DNA from: Bacteroidota bacterium
Lineage (GTDB): Bacteria > Bacteroidota > Bacteroidia > Bacteroidales > FEN-979
DNA length: 52,713 bases
Assembly: GCA_026391355.1 (NCBI GenBank)
Contig: JAPLDH010000062.1
Coordinates: 1-52,713, forward strand
Direction: 5' to 3'
Shown here piece after piece: positions 27,345-36,082 of the stretch. Both the position numbers and the translations under genes were made by a program. Every line of letters starts with the position of its first letter. Position 1 is the stretch's first letter. The notes beneath the pieces are model-generated. The model saw only the letters and a program-made list of their open reading frames with translations, searched no databases and had not been told where the DNA came from.

Positions 27345-27563
27345 ATGCATGTTGCCCAAGACAGACTTGATGTCAAACAAAAAAAACGTTCTAACCTGTT
27401 CAACTGGAGAGGGCAATTTACTCCTGAGTTTGTCGAATATTTGTTAGAAATGTTTGCTAATCCTCACTCTCATGTCTTGGATCCTTTTTCAGGTAGTGGT
27501 ACCGTATTACAAGAATGTGCCAGGATGAATTTGCAGGCTTGTGGTTTTGAAATTAACTTCTGA
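27345..27563 (+). pseudogene. N-terminal fragment of a DNA methyltransferase
   Basis: About 72 codons from the ATG at 27345. It contains NLFNWRGQFTPEFVEYLLE and DPFSGSGTVLQECARMNLQ then ACGFEIN. The DPFSGSGT block is the AdoMet-binding motif I of N6-adenine/N4-cytosine methyltransferases. The frame stops right after GFEIN, where intact enzymes continue (typically with Pro) into the catalytic motif and the target-recognition region. Nothing downstream resumes the homology before the next gene at 27605. It follows the FISUMP remnant directly, so this 450-base stretch is a junction of two truncated genes. Confidence 0.75.
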
Positions 27564-27604
27564 AGATAACTTTCAACGATAAACTAACCCTAATACCTTT
27601 TCAT

Positions 27605-30208
27605 ATGTGGCAAGCAATAACAACCCCCGTTCCTAAACGCAGACCATTTGCGAAAGTGATCCTTATCCTTCTGTTCCTGTTCACAACGATGGCAGGAATT
27701 TCAGCAACCGGCGATAAAATTATATCGAGGCAAATTATCGCAAATGGTGAAGTAATCCTTGTTGAGATAATACAAGGCACGGAAGGCGTTCTCAATGCCA
27801 AATTCAGCCTTGGTCAATGCGATACCACCATCATTATTTACAAACAATCGCTCGATATCTTTGATAATTTATTAATTACAGGGATCAAATCCGTAATGAA
27901 ATGCAATGGCAAAACAATAAGCCAGAGTGAAATTGACAAAATTCCACTGGGTGGTATTTTTTACAGCGTTTTACTGGATGTTTTGAAACCACCGGAGATG
28001 ATACCCTATTCAGGATACCTCATGCTATCGAAGAATGCAATCATTGAACCCCTTGAAACTCAAAGTATGCCTTGTTCCAGGGCCGGTCTGCTCAATAAAT
28101 ATAAATACAGTCTTGATACAAATATTAAGCTCATTAAAGTTTTCTTGAGCCACTTTAACTATCTCAGTTATCGTTACCAGAAAACCAAGATCATTCCTTT
28201 TCTTAGTGATTCGCTGATAAACAGCATGATCATTGACTCCTCACATTCATTTACCACACATAGAACTCTTCAGAATATCGGTGAATTTAATAAAATCTGG
28301 AAGAAATATACGAAGCGTGAAATAAAGGATAAGATTTACCGGGAGTCAGGAAAAGCGATGACAATAAGAACCCTTACGGGAAAATGCATAGAGTTGAAAA
28401 ATATTGATTCCTCCATTTTAAAACGTGAGAATGATTTTGATACGACCATCCTGAAGATGGAGGATATTTTCATGGATTCCAGGGATAGCATCGGTCGTTC
28501 CATTAAAACACTGGTATCAAACATGTCGCGGAATAATATTGAATCTGACTTCCTGAGAAACAAGGATACAATATTCCTGGCAAATATTGAGAAAGCGGGC
28601 AACATCAGCAATAATTACCTGGAAAACCTGATAAGGAAGGATGCCTGTGACAGAAAGAAAATTAAGATGCTCAGGATCGAACTATCCCGAACACAGGTTT
28701 GCCTGAATAAGGCCATGGTGCCTCTTGATAACCGGATTAATTTCCTACAGGAAAAAATTCAAACGGCGGAGAGTAACATGGGTGTAAAACAAACCTCCAT
28801 TGAACAATTCACAGCCTCGCGGGATTCCATTCCAAATAAACAAAGTCAAGGTTATCGGGCGATCACTGATACGATCACCAAGTTGACCAAACAAAAGGAG
28901 CAGTTGAAACAAGATTATATAAGGGCCGATAAAGAACATTCTGAATTATATGGAATCAGCCGGAAGATCAAAATCGCAAAGGACCAACTGAATGCATTTT
29001 TCCAATTGCGGAGAAGCTATGATGATTTCCTGGATCATTTTGAAGACATACAAAATGAACGTGAGAAATGGGGAGTGGCCGTCAGGGACCTTGTCGCTTC
29101 TCATCAGCTCAGTATCGATTCAGTTTCGATTGAATTCAACGACGGCGTGATAAAGAATATATTCGTTTCCGGGAAGTTTGGAGGGAAATGGATCAGCTTC
29201 GCCAACCTTGTTCCCATATCCTTTACAAGTATCACCAATTATGATATGCTTGACAAAAAATATCTTTTTGAACTTTTTGAAAAGAACTACAGGCTGAATC
29301 TTGCCAGCGTGATAAAATATCTCCCGGAACTGAATGTGGATGCAGAAGATTACAGTCCTTCCGATTCTGTTTATAAATTTCACCTTGGCGATGAGCCGAC
29401 AGAGGTTCACATATGTTACAAGGAAAAACGAAGCGATATCCTGGATGCAAGAATATATACCGACTTTATAGGCTACGGTCCGGATCAGCCGAACGGGATG
29501 ATCCAGTTTGATATTACAAAAAAAATTCCATTGTATACAAGGCGAAATCCGATGAGCAGCCACAGGATGTTTTTTTCAGTCATTAATTTTTATGAACCCC
29601 AATTTACATTTGCCAAGCTCGACGGACACAACAGGTGGCTTGCCCCTGCAGATGTAAATGGCATATCCAAAGATACAACCGGCAAGATCATTGATACAGC
29701 AGGAAAGAAGTACACATCTACCATTGATATTTATAAATATTCGTACATAAGAATGAGGCCTCTTTATTTTAACTTCCTGAATTTGGAGTTTCAGGAGATC
29801 GCGACAACCATTGAGTTGAACCTCGCATTTTCTCTTTTCGTAACCCCCATACGGGATTCCATAAACAACAAAGTTTCGGAATGGACAGCTTTATCAGGTA
29901 TGCCCTATGGAGAGATCAGAATTCTCTTTAAACCTGATGTTCGATACGGTTTTGACCTGAGTGCCAATGCAGGATGGTTGTTTTTGTGGGATAAAAAGCT
30001 GACCCAGGTTGAAGATTTTGAGAATCACCAGACGGCAACAAATAAGAAGTTGCTTATGAACTGGCAGTTCAATACCTTCTACAAGCCCTTCCGGCGTTCT
30101 GAAAATGCTTTCTTTTTCAGGGTGTCCAATACTTTCGAATTACTGAATATGAAACAGAACTATCTCCAGATTCAATTGGGTTATGCCTTTAATATTTTCA
30201 AAAAGTGA
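27605..30208 (+). CDS. Large exported protein of unknown function
   Basis: 867 residues. An N-terminal signal or membrane anchor (VILILLFLFTTMAGISATG) follows a basic start. Residues about 230-480 are charged and helical, with coiled-coil character (NRINFLQEKIQTAESNMGV, KLTKQKEQLKQDYIRADKE). The last 350 residues are strand-rich with alternating hydrophobics (IRMRPLYFNFLNLEFQEIATTIELNLAFSLFV, LLMNWQFNTFYKPFRR, YLQIQLGYAFNIFKK) and end in an aromatic-rich strand, as outer-membrane barrels do. No catalytic motif is seen. I do not recognise the family. It may be a periplasmic coiled coil joined to an outer-membrane domain. It lies directly downstream of the methyltransferase fragment (41 bases). 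Confidence 0.72.
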   Translation: MWQAITTPVPKRRPFAKVILILLFLFTTMAGISATGDKIISRQIIANGEVILVEIIQGTEGVLNAKFSLGQCDTTIIIYKQSLDIFDNLLITGIKSVMKCNGKTISQSEIDKIPLGGIFYSVLLDVLKPPEMIPYSGYLMLSKNAIIEPLETQSMPCSRAGLLNKYKYSLDTNIKLIKVFLSHFNYLSYRYQKTKIIPFLSDSLINSMIIDSSHSFTTHRTLQNIGEFNKIWKKYTKREIKDKIYRESGKAMTIRTLTGKCIELKNIDSSILKRENDFDTTILKMEDIFMDSRDSIGRSIKTLVSNMSRNNIESDFLRNKDTIFLANIEKAGNISNNYLENLIRKDACDRKKIKMLRIELSRTQVCLNKAMVPLDNRINFLQEKIQTAESNMGVKQTSIEQFTASRDSIPNKQSQGYRAITDTITKLTKQKEQLKQDYIRADKEHSELYGISRKIKIAKDQLNAFFQLRRSYDDFLDHFEDIQNEREKWGVAVRDLVASHQLSIDSVSIEFNDGVIKNIFVSGKFGGKWISFANLVPISFTSITNYDMLDKKYLFELFEKNYRLNLASVIKYLPELNVDAEDYSPSDSVYKFHLGDEPTEVHICYKEKRSDILDARIYTDFIGYGPDQPNGMIQFDITKKIPLYTRRNPMSSHRMFFSVINFYEPQFTFAKLDGHNRWLAPADVNGISKDTTGKIIDTAGKKYTSTIDIYKYSYIRMRPLYFNFLNLEFQEIATTIELNLAFSLFVTPIRDSINNKVSEWTALSGMPYGEIRILFKPDVRYGFDLSANAGWLFLWDKKLTQVEDFENHQTATNKKLLMNWQFNTFYKPFRRSENAFFFRVSNTFELLNMKQNYLQIQLGYAFNIFKK

Positions 30209-30303
30209 GTGATGTTCAATAATTTTGTTGTGTAAGGTACATGTCTACCTGCATGATCAATCCAACATCGTAATACCAGGAATTATCCATTAAATACATC
30301 CCT

Positions 30304-30756
30304 ATGGAAAATCACAAACCAAAAACATTAAAAGAATTACAAGCCCTTAGGAAGCCCGTCCGCAATGCAAATATTGAAAGGAGGCAAAAATTTTCACTTC
30401 TTGATAAACTTGCCTTGTGGATCACAAAACATGTGGGTACCATGGGGTTCTTCTTTATCATCTTTTTATGGACAGGAGGCTGGCTTGGCTGGAATTCGTT
30501 AGGACCTAAGGAGGGACGTTTCGACCCCTACCCTGCTTTTGTGTTCTGGCTCTTTATCTCGAACATGATCCAGATCTTCCTGATGCCGCTGATCATGATC
30601 GGGCAGAACCTGCAAAGCAACCACGCTGAAACCAGGGCTGAGGCAGACTTCGAAGTGAACACCAAAGCCGAGCGCGAAATCGAGACCATCCTCATGCACC
30701 TCGAAAATCAGAATAAGATCATCATGGAGATACTGGAGAAGCTCGAAAAAAAATGA
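30304..30756 (+). CDS. DUF1003 family membrane protein
   Basis: 150 residues. Two membrane helices (about 45-62, GTMGFFFIIFLWTGGWLGWN, and about 77-100, FVFWLFISNMIQIFLMPLIMIGQN) are joined by the FDPYPAF loop typical of DUF1003. A cytoplasmic coiled-coil tail follows with HAETRAEADFEVNTKAEREIE. The family is widespread and of unknown function. The length fits an intact member. A TAATTTTG box at 30220-30227 could serve as its promoter, without a clear -33 element. Confidence 0.88.
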   Translation: MENHKPKTLKELQALRKPVRNANIERRQKFSLLDKLALWITKHVGTMGFFFIIFLWTGGWLGWNSLGPKEGRFDPYPAFVFWLFISNMIQIFLMPLIMIGQNLQSNHAETRAEADFEVNTKAEREIETILMHLENQNKIIMEILEKLEKK

Positions 30757-30847
30757 ACACCGCAGATTACACACATGCCTGCTGGCAGGCAGGGATTACA
30801 CAGATAGAAAACACAGCCTCCGCGTAGGGTTTTCAAAAAAGTAAGTA

Positions 30848-30875
30848 TTGTTAAATGATCCTTATTGTATCTTTG
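30848..30875 (+). promoter_or_regulatory. Promoter abutting the ridA start (possible leaderless mRNA)
   Basis: TATCTTTG (30868-30875) matches TAnnTTTG, with TTG at 30848-30850 (spacing 17, slightly short). The usual start seven bases downstream falls on the A of the ATG at 30882, so the message would have no leader. Confidence 0.45.
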
Positions 30876-30881
30876 TAAACT

Positions 30882-31262
30882 ATGAAAAGAATCATCAGCA
30901 CAACGGAAGCCCCGAAAGCGATCGCAACTTACAGCCAGGCACTGGAAGTGAATGGCATACTGTATATCTCCGGGCAAATCGCCATCGACCCGGCAATCGG
31001 TAAGCTGGTTGAAGGCGGGATCGAAGAACAAACCCACAGGGTGATGAAAAATATCGGGGTTATACTTAATGCCGCAGGATATGACTATACGGATGTGGTC
31101 AAAACTACCTGCCTGCTGTCGGACATGACCAATTACAGCATCATGAACACGATATATGGCAGCTACTTTCCGGAGAATCCTCCCGCACGCGCTGCCTTTG
31201 GTGCAAACGGTCTGCCGCTGGGAGCACTTGTTGAGATTGAAACGATAGCAGTTAAACAATAA
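30882..31262 (+). CDS. ridA: RidA family 2-iminobutanoate/2-iminopropanoate deaminase
   Basis: 126 residues, the normal RidA length. RidA hydrolyses reactive imines made by PLP enzymes such as threonine dehydratase. Visible motifs are TEAPKAIATYSQALEVNGILYISGQIAIDP, EQTHRVMKNIGVILNAAG, DVVKTTCLLSDM, and the C-terminal PARAAFGANGLPLGALVEIE with the conserved arginine that binds the substrate carboxylate. It is a cytosolic trimer in characterised members. A promoter box lies immediately before the ATG. The stop is followed 24 bases later by a 7-bp repeat array. Confidence 0.94.
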   Translation: MKRIISTTEAPKAIATYSQALEVNGILYISGQIAIDPAIGKLVEGGIEEQTHRVMKNIGVILNAAGYDYTDVVKTTCLLSDMTNYSIMNTIYGSYFPENPPARAAFGANGLPLGALVEIETIAVKQ

Positions 31263-31285
31263 TGCTGGAATGCAAAATTAAATCC

Positions 31286-31383
31286 CTAATGACTTATATC
31301 TAATGACTAATGACTTATGACTAATGACTTATGACTTATGACTTATGACTAATGACTAATGACTAATGACTAATGACTAATCG
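31286..31383. repeat. 7-bp tandem array (GACTAAT/GACTTAT)
   Basis: About fourteen copies of GACTAAT or GACTTAT run from just after the ridA stop to eight bases before the ATG at 31391. It fills the entire 5' region of the downstream gene, so length changes could affect its expression. Confidence 0.85.
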
Positions 31384-31390
31384 CTAAACC

Positions 31391-31783
31391 ATGAAACAGA
31401 AAATATTACACTGGCTACCGCGGATACTCTGTATCCTGGCCATCCCTTTTATCAGTCTATTTGCCCTTGATTCCTTTAATGGTGATCAAACTTTCTGGCA
31501 AAAGATCGGAGCCTTCATTATTCACCTCATTCCCTCCTACGTGATGATCCTCCTGACATTCATCGCTTGGAAAAAGGAATTTATTGGCGGTATACTGCTG
31601 ATCCTGATAAGTCTTGTGGCAGGTTACTGGATCGGTGCTTACAATTATGCCACATTCCACTCCGTCAAGCTGACAATCTGGATTGTGATCACCCTTTCCG
31701 GCCCCTTCCTGCTTGCGGGAGCGCTGTTTATTGTGTCGTATCGGTACTCAAAAAAAGTGACAAAGGCACAGAGTCACAAATGA
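31391..31783 (+). CDS. Small four-helix membrane protein, unknown
   Basis: 130 residues with four hydrophobic helices: RILCILAIPFISLFALDSF, IGAFIIHLIPSYVMILLTFIAW, FIGGILLILISLVAGYWIGAY and TIWIVITLSGPFLLAGALFIVSY. A basic tail follows. The RIL.ILAI.FIS.FALD start is familiar from short uncharacterised membrane proteins in Bacteroidota and Firmicutes, but no function is known. Its ATG follows a 7-bp repeat array directly, and its stop (31781-31783) lies inside a second 7-bp array. No promoter is obvious within the upstream array. Confidence 0.68.
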   Translation: MKQKILHWLPRILCILAIPFISLFALDSFNGDQTFWQKIGAFIIHLIPSYVMILLTFIAWKKEFIGGILLILISLVAGYWIGAYNYATFHSVKLTIWIVITLSGPFLLAGALFIVSYRYSKKVTKAQSHK

Positions 31784-31846
31784 CCAATGACCAATGACCA
31801 ATGACCAATGACCAATGACTAACGACCAATGACCAATGACTAATGT
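31776..31846. repeat. 7-bp tandem array (GACCAAT) spanning a stop codon
   Basis: About nine copies of GACCAAT or a variant begin within the last codons of the 31391 gene; the TGA of the unit TGACCAA supplies the stop. The array ends about 30 bases before the 3' end of the CHAT gene. Confidence 0.85.
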
Positions 31847-31877
31847 CCTATTCACCAGTTCACCAACTCACCAGTTA

Positions 31878-34622
31878 TTATCTTCCTATCATCACAAACG
31901 GCGCCCAGATCAGCGGTAAACTGGTTTCAGGCTCGGAAAGCATCTTTAGTTTTTCAGCTCGTAATGCTGCGGTGTAGCTCTTCCCCGATAATATCTCTCC
32001 ATAAAAACCGACCATAAAATCCCGGGTATTTCTATCGGTGACATTCCAGAGTGAAAAAAGAATGTTGGAAGCGCCTGCATAAAGAAAACCACGGGTTAGT
32101 GCCATCAGCCCCTCCGACCGGATGAGCTTTCCCGTCCCGCTGGCACATGAGCTTAATACGACAAGGTCGGCTTTTAATTTTAACTGGTATATTTCATCAA
32201 AATAGAGAATTCCATTATCCCCCGGATTATTTTTGGTAAATTTTCCAGGTTGGCTGAATTTCAAACCCGATCGCCCGGGATCATTCAAATCAATGATACT
32301 ATGCGTTGCCAGATGGATCCAGGAAAAATAGGGTGAAGCTTTTTTAAAATAGCTTTCGGTAGCCTTATCCCTGATCACGGAAACTGCTGCTATATCATGA
32401 TCCTTCAATAAGGCAGCCACTTGTTTAATTTCATCCTCGGCATAAGGTAACTCCACATTGGCCGCATTAAATGAAGGCGAGAACCCTATGAAAACCGGCG
32501 ATTCTGTTTTCTGAACCTGAACCTTCACAGTCTCGCCCCTTTCCATTGCCCATAGTGTTGCAGAGTAGTGGTAACCGATATCGAAATCGCGGATGAGATA
32601 ATGGATCCTCTTATACTGATCATTTCCGGATGTATCGCTGATCAATGACTCAAAAGGTACCATATACAGGTTATCATCTGGTATTATGATCAGTTTGCTG
32701 TTATCACCCGGATATTGCCGGACAGGTGCGATTAACTCCTTATACAGCATCATTCCTGTCCCGATAAAGTCCCTGATATCGGCATTGGAAAGCAACCTGC
32801 AGTATCTTTTTATATCGTAATGAAAACTCTCATTTATCAGGTGTTTCTGCAAAATCATTTTATCCCGCGACAAGAGAAAAATAAATAAATTCGTATCCGT
32901 GGTAAAATATTCCAGGAGGTATTCGTCTTTAGCCAGTGTTTTCTGAATGTCTCTTTTACTGATTTGCTGATCCTGATGTTTTAACCGGTTGTATTCCTGA
33001 AAACTCCTTTCAAGGTTCCTGATCAACGAATCATGCTCAATAGTAAGGTCGGTAATCCTTTCTGTTTCCAATAACCTGGTTTTATTTCCTTTTTCGCTCA
33101 GTACAGGTTGACCGGAAAGAGACTCACCCGTCAATTTTATAATTTCCGACCTTAGCCTTTTCTCTTTATCAATTAAACTATCCGGAATCCCTGCTAATTT
33201 TTTTGCTTTTTCTTCGTTCAGACTTGCCAGCAGAACATTGCTCCGGCTCTGTTCAGATAATTCAAACAATTTCCCGGAAATTGTGTCATTCAAAGGGTCA
33301 TAGAGCTTGTATCCGGTATTCATGGCCATGGAATAAAGTTCCACATAGGATTCATTAAAGATCAACCTGGTCCCCTCCTGACCCAACGTTCCAGAGATCA
33401 CATTCATCAACTTGATTAAAGAAATGCAGTCGTACCAGGCATCCGATAATTCCTTGCCCTTTGACTTTTGATGAATCGTTAACTGATACTCAGCAAAAAC
33501 CCTGTCTTTCAGTATCCGGAGCCGCCTTAAATGGAATGGTAAATTATCCATGATGCTTTTGGTTTCAGTAAAACCGGATGACCCGGGCAGACTTAACTGT
33601 TGGATGGCCGTATCATAATAGGGCAATGCTTCCTGCCAGCGGGACTGATCCCTGGTACAGTTTCCCATCAGCCGGTATATTTCAGAAACATCCTCTTTTT
33701 TGTAATTCTCCTGTTGAAATAATGAAAACCTGGCTTTTTGCAGGTAATAAAAAGAAGAATCCGGTCTACCTGACAGGAGATAAAGTGAAGCTATTGTCTT
33801 GAAAATGAAAGACAGATCCTGTGTATTGTGTTTATTCCCTGTTCCGGTATACAGCAATGCCAGCCGGATATATTTTTGCGACCTGTTGAAATCATTATTC
33901 CTGAAATATACACTTGCAAGGTTAATATAGAGATGTCCCATGGTGGAGGAATCCGTCAAATACTTCTTATAAATTCCTTCCGCCATTGAATAGTACTGAA
34001 TTGCCCGCTGATATTCTCTTTTCCCTGCAAATGAAGATCCTATGTTCATAATTGCTTCTGTCATCTTCCTTGCATCCCTGTTTGTCTCCTCCAGGATCAC
34101 AATCGCTTTCCTGTAATGCCGAATTGCATTGTCATAATCCTGTGATAAAAAATAAAGATCACCGAGGTTAAGGTTTACGATTGCAGTCATTGGTTTATCC
34201 TGCCTGCAGAATTGCAGGGTCAACTGGTAAAATTTAATTCCATTTGCAGGATCTTCTTTCAGCAAATAACAATTTGCCGTTTGAAAATAGAAATTCACCA
34301 GCAAGCCATCATCCTTGTGCTCTCCCTGAGTCATCATAGTTATTCCTCTAACCAACTGATCCAGTGCCCGGTTATATTCCCCTTTGACCAATAAAGTGAC
34401 CGCAAGGTTCAACCGGGCAGAGAGGCTTCTTCTCAGTGTATCGGTCAATCCTGATGGATTACCCGCTTTATGATTAAAATCAGTCGCAGGAATCAGGTCA
34501 TTATTCTGTGCATATAGTTCAGAAACTGTGCAGATAAGAACATAAAACGCGATGGAGAATACCAGCCGGTGAAAGCTTTTCAATTGGATTTTTTGATTTG
34601 AGTTTTCCAAAGGTTCAAGCAA
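31878..34622 (-). CDS. Exported TPR-CHAT caspase-like protease
   Basis: 914 residues from a TTG start at 34622, two bases after the stop of the upstream anti-sigma-like gene. A signal peptide is present (LVFSIAFYVLICTVSELYAQ). Residues about 60-330 are tetratricopeptide repeats (for example AIVNLNLGDLYFLSQDYDNAIRHYRKA). A helical linker (about 430-600) leads to a C-terminal CHAT domain (about 600-914). The caspase-type dyad is His774 (IHLATHS) and Cys826 (VVLSSCASGTGKL), and GLMALTRGFLYAGASNILFSLW is typical. It is predicted to be a periplasmic or surface cysteine peptidase gated by TPR contacts. It is the last gene of the sigma / anti-sigma / CHAT operon. The substrate is unknown. Confidence 0.88.
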   Translation of the reverse strand: MLEPLENSNQKIQLKSFHRLVFSIAFYVLICTVSELYAQNNDLIPATDFNHKAGNPSGLTDTLRRSLSARLNLAVTLLVKGEYNRALDQLVRGITMMTQGEHKDDGLLVNFYFQTANCYLLKEDPANGIKFYQLTLQFCRQDKPMTAIVNLNLGDLYFLSQDYDNAIRHYRKAIVILEETNRDARKMTEAIMNIGSSFAGKREYQRAIQYYSMAEGIYKKYLTDSSTMGHLYINLASVYFRNNDFNRSQKYIRLALLYTGTGNKHNTQDLSFIFKTIASLYLLSGRPDSSFYYLQKARFSLFQQENYKKEDVSEIYRLMGNCTRDQSRWQEALPYYDTAIQQLSLPGSSGFTETKSIMDNLPFHLRRLRILKDRVFAEYQLTIHQKSKGKELSDAWYDCISLIKLMNVISGTLGQEGTRLIFNESYVELYSMAMNTGYKLYDPLNDTISGKLFELSEQSRSNVLLASLNEEKAKKLAGIPDSLIDKEKRLRSEIIKLTGESLSGQPVLSEKGNKTRLLETERITDLTIEHDSLIRNLERSFQEYNRLKHQDQQISKRDIQKTLAKDEYLLEYFTTDTNLFIFLLSRDKMILQKHLINESFHYDIKRYCRLLSNADIRDFIGTGMMLYKELIAPVRQYPGDNSKLIIIPDDNLYMVPFESLISDTSGNDQYKRIHYLIRDFDIGYHYSATLWAMERGETVKVQVQKTESPVFIGFSPSFNAANVELPYAEDEIKQVAALLKDHDIAAVSVIRDKATESYFKKASPYFSWIHLATHSIIDLNDPGRSGLKFSQPGKFTKNNPGDNGILYFDEIYQLKLKADLVVLSSCASGTGKLIRSEGLMALTRGFLYAGASNILFSLWNVTDRNTRDFMVGFYGEILSGKSYTAALRAEKLKMLSEPETSLPLIWAPFVMIGR

Positions 34623-34624
34623 GT

Positions 34625-35434
34625 TTATTCAATAATAAATTTCCCAAAAAGGATGATCTCATTGTCATTCAGAAATTTGAAATAAAAAAGCCCCTTTTTC
34701 AATGATCCCTTCTTTACTTTGAGAAAATTCCAGGAAAGATGATCCGATTCAAAAACCATATTTCCCTTATTATCCATGATACTTAATCTGAGGTCATGCT
34801 GAACACCTGATTCCCATTTGAACTGTATTGAATCTGAAAGGTGGAACCGTGAGACTGAAGCAGGAATGATGAGCCTGAAATCCCCTGAACGGAAATGTGC
34901 ATCTACCAGGTTTTCATATGCAGGAAAAGGGGCATAGTTTGCCGCAACCAGGTTCTCAGTGCCACGCTTGCCAAAAGTGCTGGTATTTTCCTTAAGGTCG
35001 TTGTTTGTAGTTACCAGGTGATCTTCCTTGTTTACCCCCCTGGCTTTTTTTGCAGTATCTTTCTGATTGATCATTGAATTATTTGCATCATTCAGATTAA
35101 CCCGGAATGGCTGGTCGTTTCTTTCCCTGCTTCCAAAAATCAAAAAAAGTGCAACTGACAATGAAATAAAAACCAGCACAGAAGCTGCGATCAGAAATAT
35201 TCTTCTGCCTGAACCCTTATGTGCTTCACCTTCCCTGACTTTGATAATTTTTTTGCGTAGTTCGAGTATATCCGTTTCCAGCAAAATTTCATTCAGTTCC
35301 TTGTCCAGTTTAACCTCCGCCCGCAATTCAGGGCTTTGCCTGAGAAGTTCAAGAAACTCCGTCAATTCTGCTCCCGAAAGTTCATCATTATTGAACTTAT
35401 CGATAAATTCAGGGATTTTGTCTTGTTGTGTCAT
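34625..35434 (-). CDS. Membrane anti-sigma-like protein
   Basis: 269 residues from the ATG at 35434, which overlaps the end of the ECF sigma gene by 26 bases. The cytoplasmic N-terminus (1-70) is acidic and helical (DKFNNDELSGAELTEFLELL), as in zinc-less anti-sigma domains. One membrane helix spans about 79-101 (IFLIAASVLVFISLSVALFLIFG). The periplasmic part ends in a strand-rich Ig-like region (about 180-269, FRLIIPASVSRFHLSDSIQFKW). An ATG ten codons upstream is possible but less likely. The position, coupling and topology suggest it sequesters the sigma factor and is itself controlled from the periplasm, perhaps by the CHAT protease; that role is inferred. Confidence 0.72.
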   Translation of the reverse strand: MTQQDKIPEFIDKFNNDELSGAELTEFLELLRQSPELRAEVKLDKELNEILLETDILELRKKIIKVREGEAHKGSGRRIFLIAASVLVFISLSVALFLIFGSRERNDQPFRVNLNDANNSMINQKDTAKKARGVNKEDHLVTTNNDLKENTSTFGKRGTENLVAANYAPFPAYENLVDAHFRSGDFRLIIPASVSRFHLSDSIQFKWESGVQHDLRLSIMDNKGNMVFESDHLSWNFLKVKKGSLKKGLFYFKFLNDNEIILFGKFIIE

Positions 35435-36005
35435 AAATAAATAACCATTTGCTTCTGGGATCATTCTTAATTCGCTTCCTTAACATATTCTTGCATAAAT
35501 ACTTCCTTTGCTTGGCATATCTTTCGTTTTTAAACCCCATCAGCCTGGCTATGTCTTTTAATGGAATTTTTGCAATAAAATAGGTTAATAGTTCCTGACA
35601 TTCCGTGGGCAGCGAAAGAAAATGGATGTGAAACAGCCTTAGTTTTTCTAATTTCAGCTCGTTATAATCGGTTTCTTCATTCTCATATTCCACCGTGGGT
35701 TCATTCAGCATCTCGTCCTGGTAAAGTAATCTCCATTTCCTGTCGAGACGTTGAAGCCAGATATTCTTACAGATTGAATAGAAAAATGTTTTCAGGTTGC
35801 AGTTTAAAATGATCTTTCCTGCATTGGATTTGTAATACAGGGCGATCAATCCATCCTGGAAGACATCTTCCGCATCTTCATAGCTGCCCGAATTTTTAAC
35901 TACAATCGATTTGACCAGGGGAAAATAGTTCCTGTACATATATTTGATACAGTCAACCTTTTGCTCCCTTAATCCTTTAAGGAGAAGTTCGTCAGAATAG
36001 ATCAT
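35409..36005 (-). CDS. ECF-type RNA polymerase sigma factor
   Basis: 198 residues. Region 2 shows YRNYFPLVKSIVVKNSGSYEDAEDVFQDGLIALY, and region 4 (about 125-180) has LPTECQELLTYFIAKIPLKDIARLMGFKNERYAKQRKYLCKNML as the helix-turn-helix that reads the -35 element. It directs transcription of its own operon and targets. The C-terminal 26 bases overlap the start of the anti-sigma-like gene, which indicates translational coupling. It is a different, shorter-region-4 type from the sigma factor at 42021-42626. Confidence 0.9.
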   Translation of the reverse strand: MIYSDELLLKGLREQKVDCIKYMYRNYFPLVKSIVVKNSGSYEDAEDVFQDGLIALYYKSNAGKIILNCNLKTFFYSICKNIWLQRLDRKWRLLYQDEMLNEPTVEYENEETDYNELKLEKLRLFHIHFLSLPTECQELLTYFIAKIPLKDIARLMGFKNERYAKQRKYLCKNMLRKRIKNDPRSKWLFIYDTTRQNP

Positions 36006-36082
36006 AGAAAAAGAGAATCACCCATTGATCGGGTTAAAACGGAAAAGTCACACAATTGTTAATAACTTTTTAAGTATTCCCT

